From positions 806,001-870,000 of the forward strand of contig NZ_NETS01000010.1 of NCBI RefSeq assembly GCF_002150035.1: a DNA stretch of 64,000 nucleotides, written 5' to 3'. A program made the position numbers and the translations under genes. Position 1 is the stretch's first letter; each line of letters starts with the position of its first letter. This document shows, piece after piece, positions 9,991-20,059 of the stretch. The notes beneath the pieces were generated by a model, which saw nothing but the letters and a program-made list of their open reading frames with translations, made no database searches and was not told the origin of the DNA. The stretch comes from Leptospira venezuelensis. GTDB taxonomy: Bacteria; Spirochaetota; Leptospiria; Leptospirales; Leptospiraceae.

Positions 9991-10845
9991 ATGAAAATGC
10001 GGAAGCAGTTTCAGTCGGCAATCCTTTCGGTTCTTGTCCTTTTCTCTCTAGACTTGTATTCTCAAAGCAAAGCAATGCCTTCTAGATTGGATGTAGTCCT
10101 TTCTAAAAAGGAGTTAGTGGTTGGGGTCAACAGGGTTTATGAACCTTTTTATATTCAAGATCCAAAAGACGGTTTTCCCGGTTTCGATATGGAACTCGCA
10201 AAACTTTACGCGGATTATTTGGGAGTTGCTCTCAAAATAAAACCTCTTAAAACATTTCGTCAATTTTCGGATGAAATAGCGGTAGGTACGATAGATATTG
10301 CAATGGCTGGTATGTCTACGGATCTAAGCCGGGGAAAAACTGTTACATTCTCCGATCCGTACCTTCTTACAACTCCTGCCGGTCTTGTTAATAAGCGGTC
10401 TCTTCCACCTGAGCCGGAGGGAAGTATAGTAACGACTAGGACTTTTAAATCTTTGGAAGATTTGGCGGTTCTAAATGCACTCTCATTTTCTGTCAGATCT
10501 AATACTACAAATCATAATTATCTTTTGAGAAGGTTTGGTAAGAACCAAATTTATAGTTACCTTTCCGATTCTATTGCGATAGATGCATTAACAAAAGGGA
10601 ATGTGATCTGTTATGTTGCAGATAGTTTATATATTTTATCTCTATTACAAAAGCAACCTAGTCTAAAAGCAAGCTATGTGGCCCTTGTTAACCCTGTTAT
10701 GGATGAGTATATCAGTGCTGCATTACCTTTGAACGATTTAGTCTTTGCCGATAATTTCAATTTCTTTATTAAAGAATTAAAAAGGACAGGAGTGATAGAA
10801 GGTCTTCGCTCTAAATATTTTCTTGGAAGCGGTTGGGTAAAATAA
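9991..10845 (+). CDS. family 3 extracellular solute-binding protein
   Basis: Periplasmic binding protein of the amino-acid (SBP_bac_3) type. A signal peptide lies at residues 5-25, then LVVGVNRVYEPFYIQD and GFPGFDMELAKLYADYLG, and AMAGMSTDLSRGKTVTFSDP mark the two-lobe fold. No permease or ATPase gene is adjacent; it is followed 3 nt later by an outer-membrane barrel gene. It may therefore serve a remote ABC transporter or act as a sensor. A small palindrome (GATAACCTAGGTATC) directly abuts the ATG and could be an operator or affect translation. Confidence 0.75.
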   Translation: MKMRKQFQSAILSVLVLFSLDLYSQSKAMPSRLDVVLSKKELVVGVNRVYEPFYIQDPKDGFPGFDMELAKLYADYLGVALKIKPLKTFRQFSDEIAVGTIDIAMAGMSTDLSRGKTVTFSDPYLLTTPAGLVNKRSLPPEPEGSIVTTRTFKSLEDLAVLNALSFSVRSNTTNHNYLLRRFGKNQIYSYLSDSIAIDALTKGNVICYVADSLYILSLLQKQPSLKASYVALVNPVMDEYISAALPLNDLVFADNFNFFIKELKRTGVIEGLRSKYFLGSGWVK

Positions 10846-10848
10846 TTC

Positions 10849-12420
10849 GTGTTGGGCTCTCCGTTTCAAAAGATCCGAATTCTCACCGTAGTAATATTTT
10901 TCTTTGCTGGTGTTTCTATCTCTGCCCAAGAAGTCGAAGAAAAGACGAAGATAGATTTTCAAGGGAACTACAGGGTGCGTGGTTTCAATTTGGGAAGAGA
11001 TATTTATACTTCCCGGCAGACTCCTGTTACACCTTATAATCGTTCTGATTTTGTACAACAATACAATAAAGATACTCTCACTAAATATCAAAACGAATTA
11101 GCTGCGAGAGAAAAAGGTTATCCAAGCACTCTTTCCCCTCAGAAAGAAGATACGACGTATTACGATACAAGGATGACCTTGAATATGAACTTCTCCACTT
11201 CGAAATATTTCGAAGCTTTAGTAGGTGTTCAGATTGGCGATATTATCTTTGGAGGCAGAGGAGTTAATCAAACTTCTAACGTAGGACCCGGACAAGGAGG
11301 AGAGGCATCTTTCAGTTCTGCAGTGAATATGCAGACTAACTTTCTCTATCTTAACTTTAAATTACCTGAGAAAAGTTTTACTGCAAGAGTTGGGCTGCAA
11401 CTTTTTACTTCTGCGCAAGGTAGAGTTGTGTTCGTTCCAGGAACAGGAGTGAACTTAACTAAAGATATCAGAGATTGGAATACTACAATTGAAGGAGGTT
11501 GGTTCGTTGCTAAGCAGAACAACCTGACTGACCTAGATAAAAACACATTCAACGACAAAAATTACCAAGGCTCGAATATTTACTTTTATAAGATTAAGAC
11601 AAGCTTCTTCAATAATGCTAAACATGAATTGTATAGCTTTTATTTAGATGATAATCTAAGAGATGTTCAAGATGTAAATGGCGTATACGGCTTGGTTTCT
11701 AGAACTAGCGATGCAAATCAATTGTTCTGGCACGGTCTATTTAACGAATTTAATTTTTCAGATTTTACATGGACTATCCATGGTATTTATAATCACGGAA
11801 CCGTTAAGTCTTTGAATCCATATAGAGATGCGGACGGAAATGAGATCCAGCAAAAGTATGATTTGTATAAGATCAAAGGTGGATTCTTTGATACACAATT
11901 ATCTTATCGTTATAATGAATCCGTAAGTGTTACTACAATGATTTCAGGCTCTACTGGACGGCCTGGTTATGAGAAAGATGGAACTAGATCCAATTTGCAT
12001 GGGAATGGCTATCGTACATTACTTCCGGGATATTCACTTTCTAACATCGCAAACGACTTCACTGGAGGTTATGCGTTATTCTCCGGCAGAGATATGAGCG
12101 GACTCTATGAATATGGGATTTTTACGGATATAGTATTATCTGGTCCTTTAGTTTTAACACTAGGTTATTATAGATTGTACGGAACCAAATCTCCACTCAC
12201 AGATAATAATAGATTTTATAATGAGGAAAACTTTTATCATACTTCCGCGTACTTTGGTCAGGAATATAACCTGAATCTAAGATGGAGTGCGTTTAGAGAT
12301 ATGCAGATACTTTTACGTTCTGGTTATTTTTTAGCGGGTAACGGTTTAAAAGCCTATTTAGATACAACTCAAGGGACAATCCTAAGAGAATTGTTTGTGA
12401 CTGCAGAGCACAGATTCTAA
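10849..12420 (+). CDS. outer-membrane beta-barrel protein, alginate-export/porin-like
   Basis: GTG start 3 nt after the preceding stop, so translation is probably coupled. Residues about 8-26 form a signal peptide ending SISAQ. The mature chain is rich in alternating polar and aromatic segments and Tyr/Asn/Gly, with amphipathic strands throughout. It ends with an aromatic C-terminal residue (AEHRF), the usual outer-membrane barrel signal. The overall pattern resembles alginate-export-type barrels, but no specific substrate motif is visible. Its stop overlaps the recR stop on the other strand (CTAA). Confidence 0.65.
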   Translation: MLGSPFQKIRILTVVIFFFAGVSISAQEVEEKTKIDFQGNYRVRGFNLGRDIYTSRQTPVTPYNRSDFVQQYNKDTLTKYQNELAAREKGYPSTLSPQKEDTTYYDTRMTLNMNFSTSKYFEALVGVQIGDIIFGGRGVNQTSNVGPGQGGEASFSSAVNMQTNFLYLNFKLPEKSFTARVGLQLFTSAQGRVVFVPGTGVNLTKDIRDWNTTIEGGWFVAKQNNLTDLDKNTFNDKNYQGSNIYFYKIKTSFFNNAKHELYSFYLDDNLRDVQDVNGVYGLVSRTSDANQLFWHGLFNEFNFSDFTWTIHGIYNHGTVKSLNPYRDADGNEIQQKYDLYKIKGGFFDTQLSYRYNESVSVTTMISGSTGRPGYEKDGTRSNLHGNGYRTLLPGYSLSNIANDFTGGYALFSGRDMSGLYEYGIFTDIVLSGPLVLTLGYYRLYGTKSPLTDNNRFYNEENFYHTSAYFGQEYNLNLRWSAFRDMQILLRSGYFLAGNGLKAYLDTTQGTILRELFVTAEHRF

Positions 12421-13010
12421 AGTTTGAGTCTGGAGCGAATTGCTCTTCCTAGAGTGTATTGGTCTGCAAGTTCAATAGAACCACCCACAGTAATACCATA
12501 AGCGATCCTGGTAACGGATACATTAAAATTCTTTAATTGATGATTTAGATAATCCGCGGTTGCATCCCCTTCTAATGTAGGGTTTGTAGCGACTAAAACT
12601 TCCTTTAGATCTTCCGGTTCTATTCTGCTTAAAAGTTCCCTGATACGAAGATCTTGCGGTCCTACACCTTCTAATGGAGAGATCACGCCGTTGAGAACAT
12701 GATATCTTCCTTTGAACTCGCCAGTGTTTTCTATAAAGAATACATCTTCAGGTTGTTCTACTACGCAGACTGTATGGCTGTCTCTTTTTTCGGAGAGGCA
12801 AAGATCACAAATCTCTTCTTCCGAGTAGGAACCGCATCTGGAACAAAAACGGATCCTTCCTTTTACTTCTGATAAACTTTGGATAAACCCGTTGAAAACT
12901 GCAGGGTCCTGTCTTAATAAATGAAAACTGATACGATAAGCACTTTTTCTTCCGATCCCGGGAAGAGAAGAAAGTGCATTTACCATTCCTTCGATTAAAT
13001 GTTCAGCCAA
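12417..13010 (-). CDS. recR: recombination mediator RecR
   Basis: RecFOR-pathway protein that loads RecA at ssDNA gaps. An N-terminal helix-hairpin-helix is visible (LSSLPGIGRKSAYRISFHLL), then a four-cysteine zinc finger (CSRCGSYSEEEICDLC), a Toprim domain (VCVVEQPEDV) and the C-terminal Walker-like ATNPTLEGD region. The length of 197 residues is normal. It lies downstream of dnaX and ebfC, a conserved order. It overlaps ebfC by 8 nt. Confidence 0.95.
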   Translation of the reverse strand: MAEHLIEGMVNALSSLPGIGRKSAYRISFHLLRQDPAVFNGFIQSLSEVKGRIRFCSRCGSYSEEEICDLCLSEKRDSHTVCVVEQPEDVFFIENTGEFKGRYHVLNGVISPLEGVGPQDLRIRELLSRIEPEDLKEVLVATNPTLEGDATADYLNHQLKNFNVSVTRIAYGITVGGSIELADQYTLGRAIRSRLKL

Positions 13011-13350
13011 GGTTACCGCCGAATAATTTAGAAATTTCGGATAGATCCAATCCGCCTGTAATCGATTTTAATTCGTACTCTGCGGCTTGTTTTGCTTTTT
13101 GGATGGCATCGTTTGTTGCTGCCATGACTAGATCTTCTAACATTTTATTATCTTCCGAATCGAATAGTGCGCGGTTGATCTTTACGTCTACGATTGCTCC
13201 GTCTCCGGTAGATGTGACTTGTACCATGCCTGCACCCGCGTCACCCATAACTCTAAGGTTGGAGATCCTCTTTTTGATCTCTTCCATCTTGCCGCGCATT
13301 TCTCCCATTTTGGAAAAAATTTCGGATGCGTTCTTTAGATTTTCAAACAT
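13003..13350 (-). CDS. ebfC: YbaB/EbfC nucleoid-associated protein
   Basis: Small DNA-binding protein of the YbaB/EbfC family (115 residues). An N-terminal helix rich in Lys/Glu/Met leads into the conserved GAGMVQVTSTGDGAIVDVKIN beta region and a C-terminal helix with AATNDAIQKAKQ. The family forms tweezer-like dimers that bind DNA; the Borrelia homologue EbfC is well known. It sits between dnaX (10 nt upstream) and recR (8 nt overlap). Confidence 0.93.
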   Translation of the reverse strand: MFENLKNASEIFSKMGEMRGKMEEIKKRISNLRVMGDAGAGMVQVTSTGDGAIVDVKINRALFDSEDNKMLEDLVMAATNDAIQKAKQAAEYELKSITGGLDLSEISKLFGGNLG

Positions 13351-13359
13351 GGCTTATAC

Positions 13360-14808
<1,449 letters not shown>

Positions 14809-14868
14809 AGGATTGTTATTTTACCAGATAGCATGGGGTAAGAAAGGAGGAAAAGCCTAAAAGTCCGT

Positions 14869-15327
14869 CTAATTTCTCTTATCTTTGAAGAAAGTTTTGA
14901 ATAACTCTGTGGTCGTTTTTGACTTAATTAGTACAAGTTCTGGAAAAAAATTTCTGCTATAGATCGTTTCTAAAGGAAGAGATGAGATCCCTTCTCCCAA
15001 TTTTGCAGGAACCAGATATGCTACTTTAGGGATTCTAGAAAGAAGAATAGAACCTCCACACATCAAACAAGGCTCTAAAGTTGTAATCAGAATACAATCA
15101 TGGAGATATCTTTCCTTGCAGATCCGTTTTGCTTCTGAAATCGCTAGAACTTCGCTATGTAAGGAAGAATCTTCTGAAATTTCCACCGAGTTGAAAGCTT
15201 CACAGACAAGATTTCCGTTTTTGTAAATTTGCGTGAAACTAGGGATCTCTTCCGAATTTTGAGTTCGAATTTCCGCAAATCGGTCTAAAAAAACCTTAAG
15301 TAATGGCTCTATAATTTCTTGGCTCAT
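14869..15327 (-). CDS. tadA: TadA-like nucleoside/tRNA adenosine deaminase
   Basis: Cytidine/deoxycytidylate deaminase-fold zinc enzyme of 152 residues. The zinc and catalytic motif is LHSEVLAI (His and Glu), followed by TTLEPCLMCGGSILLSR (PCxxC). TadA converts A34 to inosine in tRNA-Arg(ACG). The sequence matches the fold well, but the N-terminal part is divergent from standard TadA, so a general nucleoside deaminase is possible. It lies about 60 nt upstream of dnaX on the same strand. Confidence 0.7.
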   Translation of the reverse strand: MSQEIIEPLLKVFLDRFAEIRTQNSEEIPSFTQIYKNGNLVCEAFNSVEISEDSSLHSEVLAISEAKRICKERYLHDCILITTLEPCLMCGGSILLSRIPKVAYLVPAKLGEGISSLPLETIYSRNFFPELVLIKSKTTTELFKTFFKDKRN

Positions 15328-15400
15328 TTTCGGTTTCTATTTCCGTTTCTCTTTTAAATTCTTCTTGCTCTTAGCGTATGTAAATGGTTTTTTCTAGCGC

Positions 15401-17005
15401 ATGATTCTTTCGGCCAAATTGATGAGACCGGCCGGTTCTTCCGCAAAGTCTAACACTCTACTTGTACGTTTAAATTCTCCTACGGGACCAGTTGCTACTC
15501 AAAGGCAGCCTTTAGTTTTAGGCCTGGCTTTGGACAGAAGTTGGTCCATGAAGGGAAGTAAAATGGATTCTGTGATCCAGGCTTCTTCTTCCCTGGTCAA
15601 TTGGTTGACCCGTCGTGATTTTTTAACGGCAGTTGCTTACGCAGAAGACGTTCAGGTCATCCAACCTCTAGTTCCTCTGGCCGAAAAAAATTCAGTCATT
15701 CACAGATTGAATTCTATCCAAGTGGGTACTTCTACCAACCTAAGCGGTGGGTGGCTTCATGTTCTCAGGACCTTGGAATTACATCCGATTGCAGACGGTT
15801 ATAAACGTGTTATTCTTCTTACTGATGGAAATCCAACATTAGGGATCAAGGATCCAGTTCAGTTGATCCAGATTGCGGCTGATGCTTATAAAAAAGGGAT
15901 CAGTACTACTGTGATCGGCTTTGGTAACGACTTCAACGAAATACTTCTAAAAGAGATCGCAGAATCCGGTGGAGGAAATTTCTATTATGTGGAAACTCCT
16001 GAAGAGACAGGCGATATATTCTTCAAAGAGTTTGGGGACATCGGGACCTTATACGCTCAATCCATAGAACTGAAAGTGGATTTTCCGAAAGGAATGGATT
16101 ATCTGGACTTAGTTTCAGAAGTTTCTTCTTACCAAGAACCTGATCCGGAAGAGACGGGACGTACTAAAACTCTAGTGTTAGAAGTCGGGGACATGAGAGC
16201 GGACGATGTAAAAAGTCTAGTAGTCCAGCTTCGCCCAACCAAAAAAGATACACCTGCAAATATTAATATTTCTGCAAGTTATTACGAACTGACAGACGGT
16301 GCTAAGTTAGAGCAAAAAAGTATAGATATTCCTTTGGATTGGAGCGACGATTCTGCCAAGGAAGATGCGGACGTAGTAGTTGAGGCTACGATTGCTAAAA
16401 CTGGAAAGGGTTTGCGGAAAGCAGGAACACTTCTGAAAGAAGGTTACACGGAAGAATCCATCGCACTTTTAAATGATCTCATCAAAGAAATAAACGAGAA
16501 GGAAGAACTTGCACCGGAAGTTTTACAAACACTTGGTTTCAGAGTAAGTTCTTTAAAAAATCGGATTTTGGAAAATTCTCCTACTGCCGCAAAACATTTG
16601 GTGGCCTCTGCGTCTGAGCTCCAATATGGTGCTATGGAAAATTTCCCGGATGATGGTGTAGAATACCACGATCAAATCTATGCATATCGTACAAATGAAG
16701 ATATAGATTTATATAGATGTCCTGAGATCAAAGCGGCGATCCAAGAAAAAATGAAAGAGGGTTATAGATACATCGTATTCAATCTTGCCAAATCTTCTTA
16801 TATAGATTCTTCTGCGATTGGAATGTTGATACAGATCGCAGGCTGGCTCAGAAAAAGAGGCGGAGAATTGATCGTAAGTAATCTAAGATCTTCTGTAAAA
16901 AAAGTTTTCTCAATTACTAGATTAGAATCACATATTCGTGCTTCTGAAACAGAAGAAGAGGCCCAAAGTTTACTAAAGGCCTGGATAGAAAGTAAGGCGG
17001 TTTAG
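15401..17005 (+). CDS. VWA-STAS fusion protein
   Basis: Two recognisable modules in one 534-residue chain. Residues about 40-230 form a von Willebrand A domain with a complete MIDAS (DRSWS, then Thr in VGTSTNLSGG, then LLTDGNP). Residues about 435-530 form a STAS domain of the anti-sigma-antagonist type with YIDSSAIGML, the conserved phosphorylatable Ser region. The middle is helical with no named domain. There is no signal peptide, so it is probably cytoplasmic. It may couple a metal-dependent adhesion module to partner switching. No cognate kinase or phosphatase is adjacent. Confidence 0.75.
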   Translation: MILSAKLMRPAGSSAKSNTLLVRLNSPTGPVATQRQPLVLGLALDRSWSMKGSKMDSVIQASSSLVNWLTRRDFLTAVAYAEDVQVIQPLVPLAEKNSVIHRLNSIQVGTSTNLSGGWLHVLRTLELHPIADGYKRVILLTDGNPTLGIKDPVQLIQIAADAYKKGISTTVIGFGNDFNEILLKEIAESGGGNFYYVETPEETGDIFFKEFGDIGTLYAQSIELKVDFPKGMDYLDLVSEVSSYQEPDPEETGRTKTLVLEVGDMRADDVKSLVVQLRPTKKDTPANINISASYYELTDGAKLEQKSIDIPLDWSDDSAKEDADVVVEATIAKTGKGLRKAGTLLKEGYTEESIALLNDLIKEINEKEELAPEVLQTLGFRVSSLKNRILENSPTAAKHLVASASELQYGAMENFPDDGVEYHDQIYAYRTNEDIDLYRCPEIKAAIQEKMKEGYRYIVFNLAKSSYIDSSAIGMLIQIAGWLRKRGGELIVSNLRSSVKKVFSITRLESHIRASETEEEAQSLLKAWIESKAV

Positions 17006-17214
17006 CTTAAAGAGCTTTCCGCCGCTAGTATTGCGTCTTTTACTTCTGAGTATAATCCTACCGGGATTGCGATTCCTTTCTGAGTAGGCTTGTATTCACC
17101 TTCGCTGTCTGTGTACCATACTCTTAAGTTCAGATATTTATTTCCCTTAAATTCTGAAATTTCGACTCGGATGATCTCACCTTTGCCTTTATCGATATCT
17201 CGGATTACGCTCAT
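17002..17214 (-). CDS. PC4/YdbC-like ssDNA-binding protein
   Basis: A 70-residue protein resembling the C-terminal domain of eukaryotic transcriptional coactivator PC4 (p15/Sub1). The stretch VEISEFKGNKYLNLRVWYTD, followed by KPTQKGIAIPVGLYSEVKDA, matches the PC4 beta-sheet and helix pattern. It likely binds single-stranded DNA as a dimer. I prefer the ATG at 17214 because it follows AGGAAGGGAAAA. The upstream in-frame ATG at 17277 begins within the U-tract of the FNR terminator and would add 21 atypical residues. Confidence 0.78.
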   Translation of the reverse strand: MSVIRDIDKGKGEIIRVEISEFKGNKYLNLRVWYTDSEGEYKPTQKGIAIPVGLYSEVKDAILAAESSLS

Positions 17215-17277
17215 AGTTTTCCCTTCCTGACGGCAAAAGACTAAATTCCCGGTTCTGGATTTCCAGTCGTTTTCCAT

Positions 17278-17307
17278 AAAAAAAGGCCCCCAGTTGGGAG
17301 CCTTTTG
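17278..17307 (-). terminator. Rho-independent terminator after FNR gene
   Basis: Read on the minus strand, an AAAAGGC-led stem with CCC/GGG pairing, one internal mismatch and an AACT loop is followed by a run of seven T. It lies between the FNR stop and the PC4-like gene start, so it ends FNR transcription. The A/T-flanked arms also give a weaker bidirectional form. Confidence 0.8.
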
Positions 17308-17331
17308 CTTAGAAAAATTTTAGAAAATCGA

Positions 17332-18264
17332 TCAGTAGGTTTCCACGAATAATTGGTGGGCGCCTTCCAGATGATGTTTGTATTCTTCGTAAGTTCCGGA
17401 GTTTCCGTCGATCTTTTGGATCTCTTCGATCACTCCTTTTTCCATACCTTTTGGACCACCGCAGATGTAGAAACGTCCACCTGAAGAGAGAACTTTTTTA
17501 ACTTCTGCTTCTAACATTTTAACTCTGTGAGAGATATACATTCTTCCGCCATCGAAAGGATTGTTCTCTTCTCTTGAGATAGCAGTTACTAATTTGAAAT
17601 TTGGGAACTTCTTCTCTAATCCTCTTAGGTAATCCATCATTACTAATTCGTCGGAGTAAGGAGCTCCATACACTAGTGTTACGTTTCCTGTGAAGTTGAT
17701 AAGTTTATGCTCTAGAAGTTCTTCACTCATTCCAACAAATGGAGCGATACCTGTTCCAGTTGCAAGGAACATGATATCCCCGGAGAAGTCAGTATTAGGA
17801 AGAAGGAATTTTTTTCCGGAAGGTCCAGTCATTACTACTTCGTCACCTTCTTTCAGATCACAAACATAGTTAGAGCAAACCCCTTTGAATTGAATATTTC
17901 CCTCTGCGTCGTAAACATTATCTCTTTTGATAATGAATTCGATGGTATCTTCTTTCATACCGAAAGAATAGCTAGGAGAAGCAATTGAGTATAAACGAAC
18001 TGTATAAGCTGCGTCCGCAAGACCCTTTGCTTTTTTCTCAGGATCTTCTCCCGGAGGAATGATACCACCGGATTGTCCGATCAAATAAGGATACTGGCTA
18101 TGATCGATAGCTATAGTAATTCTATGAATTAAGGACTCGCCTTCCTTTTTAGGTCTCTTACCCTTTCCAGTTTCTGGAGTAAGAAGTACATTGCTGATCA
18201 CCTTAGCTTTCAGCGGGTTTGATTTTTTGAATATATTGATTTGCGGCTCTCTAACGGGCTTCAT
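17332..18264 (-). CDS. ferredoxin-NADP+ reductase, plastidic type
   Basis: FAD enzyme moving electrons between NADPH and ferredoxin or flavodoxin. FAD motif RLYSIASPSY, NADP motif GTGIAPFVGM, YICGGPKGMEKGV and a C-terminal aromatic residue (LFVETY) that would stack on the flavin are all visible. A plant-plastid-type FNR is a known feature of Leptospira. The N-terminal part lacks a signal peptide, so the enzyme is cytoplasmic. It is monocistronic: a terminator follows at 17278-17307, and lpxD is divergent. Confidence 0.9.
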   Translation of the reverse strand: MKPVREPQINIFKKSNPLKAKVISNVLLTPETGKGKRPKKEGESLIHRITIAIDHSQYPYLIGQSGGIIPPGEDPEKKAKGLADAAYTVRLYSIASPSYSFGMKEDTIEFIIKRDNVYDAEGNIQFKGVCSNYVCDLKEGDEVVMTGPSGKKFLLPNTDFSGDIMFLATGTGIAPFVGMSEELLEHKLINFTGNVTLVYGAPYSDELVMMDYLRGLEKKFPNFKLVTAISREENNPFDGGRMYISHRVKMLEAEVKKVLSSGGRFYICGGPKGMEKGVIEEIQKIDGNSGTYEEYKHHLEGAHQLFVETY

Positions 18265-18594
18265 AGGCGGGCTGGATCCTAATGTCGATTTCTAATGTAT
18301 TACAGAATTTTTTCGGAAGCTAATTCGTCAAACGGGATATTTATAGTCCGTTCCAGAGACTATATGTTAATCGATTTATGTAATGCCACGGGGCTTCAAG
18401 AGCCGACAGGCTCTTATCAAAGGAGAAAGGCTATTTTACCGTATTATGTCTTCTTTATCTTTATTCCCTATATAAGTTCCTCTCGTGGATATTCATTTAC
18501 ATATGCTAGTAATTCATTTTGAAATTTGGGATAGATCCGAATTCGATCCGCGAATACGTTGGCAGATACTAAAAGACTAGAAAAGAGGGTCTTA
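18265..18594. other. 330-bp intergenic region upstream of lpxD
   Basis: Divergent spacer between FNR and lpxD with no convincing gene; a 75-codon open frame here has no ribosome-binding site or recognisable protein features. It contains a strong hairpin at 18398-18415 (AAGAGCC, loop GACA, GGCTCTT) followed by CAAAGGAGAAAGG. This could be part of a leader RNA or a terminator-like structure. No known riboswitch signature was recognised. Confidence 0.5.
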
Positions 18595-19647
18595 ATGGCT
18601 AGATATACCTTGGAAGAACTGGCTTCCAAAATTTCCGGAGCAAAAATAGAAAATTGCGCGGACCCCAAAAAAGTTCAGGTGGAATCTGTTTCTCCGGTTA
18701 ATCCGGGAGTTACGAACAGCATTAGTTTTCTCGCAAATAAGAAGATGTTAAACGAGGCAAAGAAGACAGCCTCAAGTATCGTACTGACTACTTCTGATTT
18801 CGCTAAAGAATTAGAAGTACCTTGTTTGGTAGTAGATAAACCGGATCTGATCCTTGCTCAAATTTTGGATCTGATCTATCCTCCACATACCTTTGAAAAC
18901 AAAGTAGAAGCGAACGCTTTCGTTCATCCTAAAGCAAAGATCGGTAGAAATTGTTACATAGGAAACTTTGCATCTGTCGCGGAAGATGCTGAGATTGGAG
19001 ATAACGTAATTTTAGAAGACGGTGTTCGCATCGGAAGAGGAGCAAAAGTCGGAGAAGGTTCTCATATAGGACCGAATAACGTGATTCATCACGGGGTCAT
19101 CATAGGAAAAAGATTTAGGTCTTTCGGAAATTGTACTATAGGCGGAGACGGATTCAGATTCGTATTCGCAAACGGTAAGCACAATAAGATCCCCCAGGTC
19201 GGAACAGTGATTGTAGGAGACGATGTGGAGATGGGTTCTAATAGCGCAATAGATAGAGGCGGCTTGGAGAACACGATCATAGGTGATGGATGCAAATTTG
19301 ATAACCTAGTTCATATCGGTCATAATTGTGTATTAGGAAAAAATGTTGTGATAGCTGGTTATACTGGTGTTGCAGGGTCTACTACAATAGGAGACAATTG
19401 TACCATCGGCGGTGGTTGTGGTATTGCAGATCACCTTAGCATCGCGAGCGGAACCATTGTGGGTGGCGGAACTTCTGTCAGAAACACTCTTTCAAAGCCG
19501 GACATCTATGTTGGTTGGGACTATGGATTGACTTTCCCTGAATTCCAAAAACTCAGAGTGAATATTAAAAACGTGGTTAATTTCCAAAAATGGGCCAGAA
19601 GAATAAAGGCTATTGAATCTAAACTGGGCCTTAGCTCCGAGGAGTAA
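18595..19647 (+). CDS. lpxD: UDP-3-O-acylglucosamine N-acyltransferase LpxD
   Basis: Third enzyme of lipid A synthesis, adding a 3-hydroxyacyl chain to the UDP-sugar. The N-terminal uridine-binding domain includes SISFLANKKML. The left-handed beta-helix of hexapeptide repeats spans about residues 105-300, with the catalytic-His segment LVHIGHNCVLG. I start at the ATG 18595, which follows AAGAGGG, rather than the in-frame codon 36 nt upstream. No other lipid A gene is adjacent. Leptospires commonly carry two lpxD paralogues; which one this is cannot be told here. Confidence 0.9.
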   Translation: MARYTLEELASKISGAKIENCADPKKVQVESVSPVNPGVTNSISFLANKKMLNEAKKTASSIVLTTSDFAKELEVPCLVVDKPDLILAQILDLIYPPHTFENKVEANAFVHPKAKIGRNCYIGNFASVAEDAEIGDNVILEDGVRIGRGAKVGEGSHIGPNNVIHHGVIIGKRFRSFGNCTIGGDGFRFVFANGKHNKIPQVGTVIVGDDVEMGSNSAIDRGGLENTIIGDGCKFDNLVHIGHNCVLGKNVVIAGYTGVAGSTTIGDNCTIGGGCGIADHLSIASGTIVGGGTSVRNTLSKPDIYVGWDYGLTFPEFQKLRVNIKNVVNFQKWARRIKAIESKLGLSSEE

Positions 19648-19704
19648 GGCTTTGTCAAAGGGAACCTGTTAACCTTCTTCGCTAAAAGAGCTTAAAACGG
19701 AGAT

Positions 19705-19758
19705 TTGACAAGGTTCCAAAATCTTCCCGAATTATGTCCAATAGGCTTGACATGGTTC
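19705..19758 (+). promoter_or_regulatory. tandem TTGACA-GGTTC direct repeat
   Basis: TTGACAAGGTTC (19705-19716) recurs as TTGACATGGTTC (19747-19758), 42 nt apart, ahead of the small gene at 19804. Each begins with a consensus -35 hexamer, but the -10 candidates (GAATTA, ATTCTT) are weak. They may be tandem promoters or paired regulator sites. Function is inferred from spacing only. Confidence 0.4.
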
Positions 19759-19803
19759 GGAGAAGGTTCAATTCTTCGCCTTATCCCAAACCGGAGGATA
19801 GCC

Positions 19804-19983
19804 TTGAATACCCGACCCAATACTGAGGTCTTGGACCATATTCCAAACTCCCAGATTTCCGGGCGGGACTTTCCTCATATAAATAGATTAGGAAAGTTGT
19901 TGGATTCTTATGCGGATAATTTGCTGGAGCCACGTTCTTCGAAAGTGGTGCTAATCAGCGAACTAAGACATACCCGCAGCTAA
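19804..19983 (+). CDS. small hypothetical protein, TTG start
   Basis: I recognise no family. The best start is TTG at 19804, placed 6 nt after a strong GGAGG; this yields 59 residues, whereas the open frame extends upstream to 19705 without a ribosome-binding site. The product is hydrophilic with no signal peptide or membrane span; motifs include HIPNSQISGRDFPHIN and LLDSYADNLLEP. A hairpin terminator follows within 25 nt, so it looks like a complete one-gene transcript. Confidence 0.55.
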   Translation: MNTRPNTEVLDHIPNSQISGRDFPHINRLGKLLDSYADNLLEPRSSKVVLISELRHTRS

Positions 19984-20005
19984 ATAAAAAACAGATCTTT
20001 GATAA

Positions 20006-20023
20006 GACCCGAATTCTCGGGTC
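20006..20023. terminator. hairpin between convergent genes
   Basis: A perfect 7-bp stem GACCCGA / TCGGGTC with an ATTC loop lies between the small gene (ends 19983) and the Bcr/CflA gene (ends 20060, opposite strand). The flanks are T-rich on the plus side (CTTCATTCCCTCTTCTT) and A-rich on the other, so it may work in both directions. The U-tract is imperfect. Confidence 0.6.
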
Positions 20024-20059
20024 CTTCATTCCCTCTTCTTAATTTATTCACAGAGAATA

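Noticed and set aside
18295..18522. 75-codon open frame between FNR and lpxD
   Set aside because: No ribosome-binding site and no recognisable protein pattern; it runs through the hairpin at 18398-18415. Treated as intergenic.
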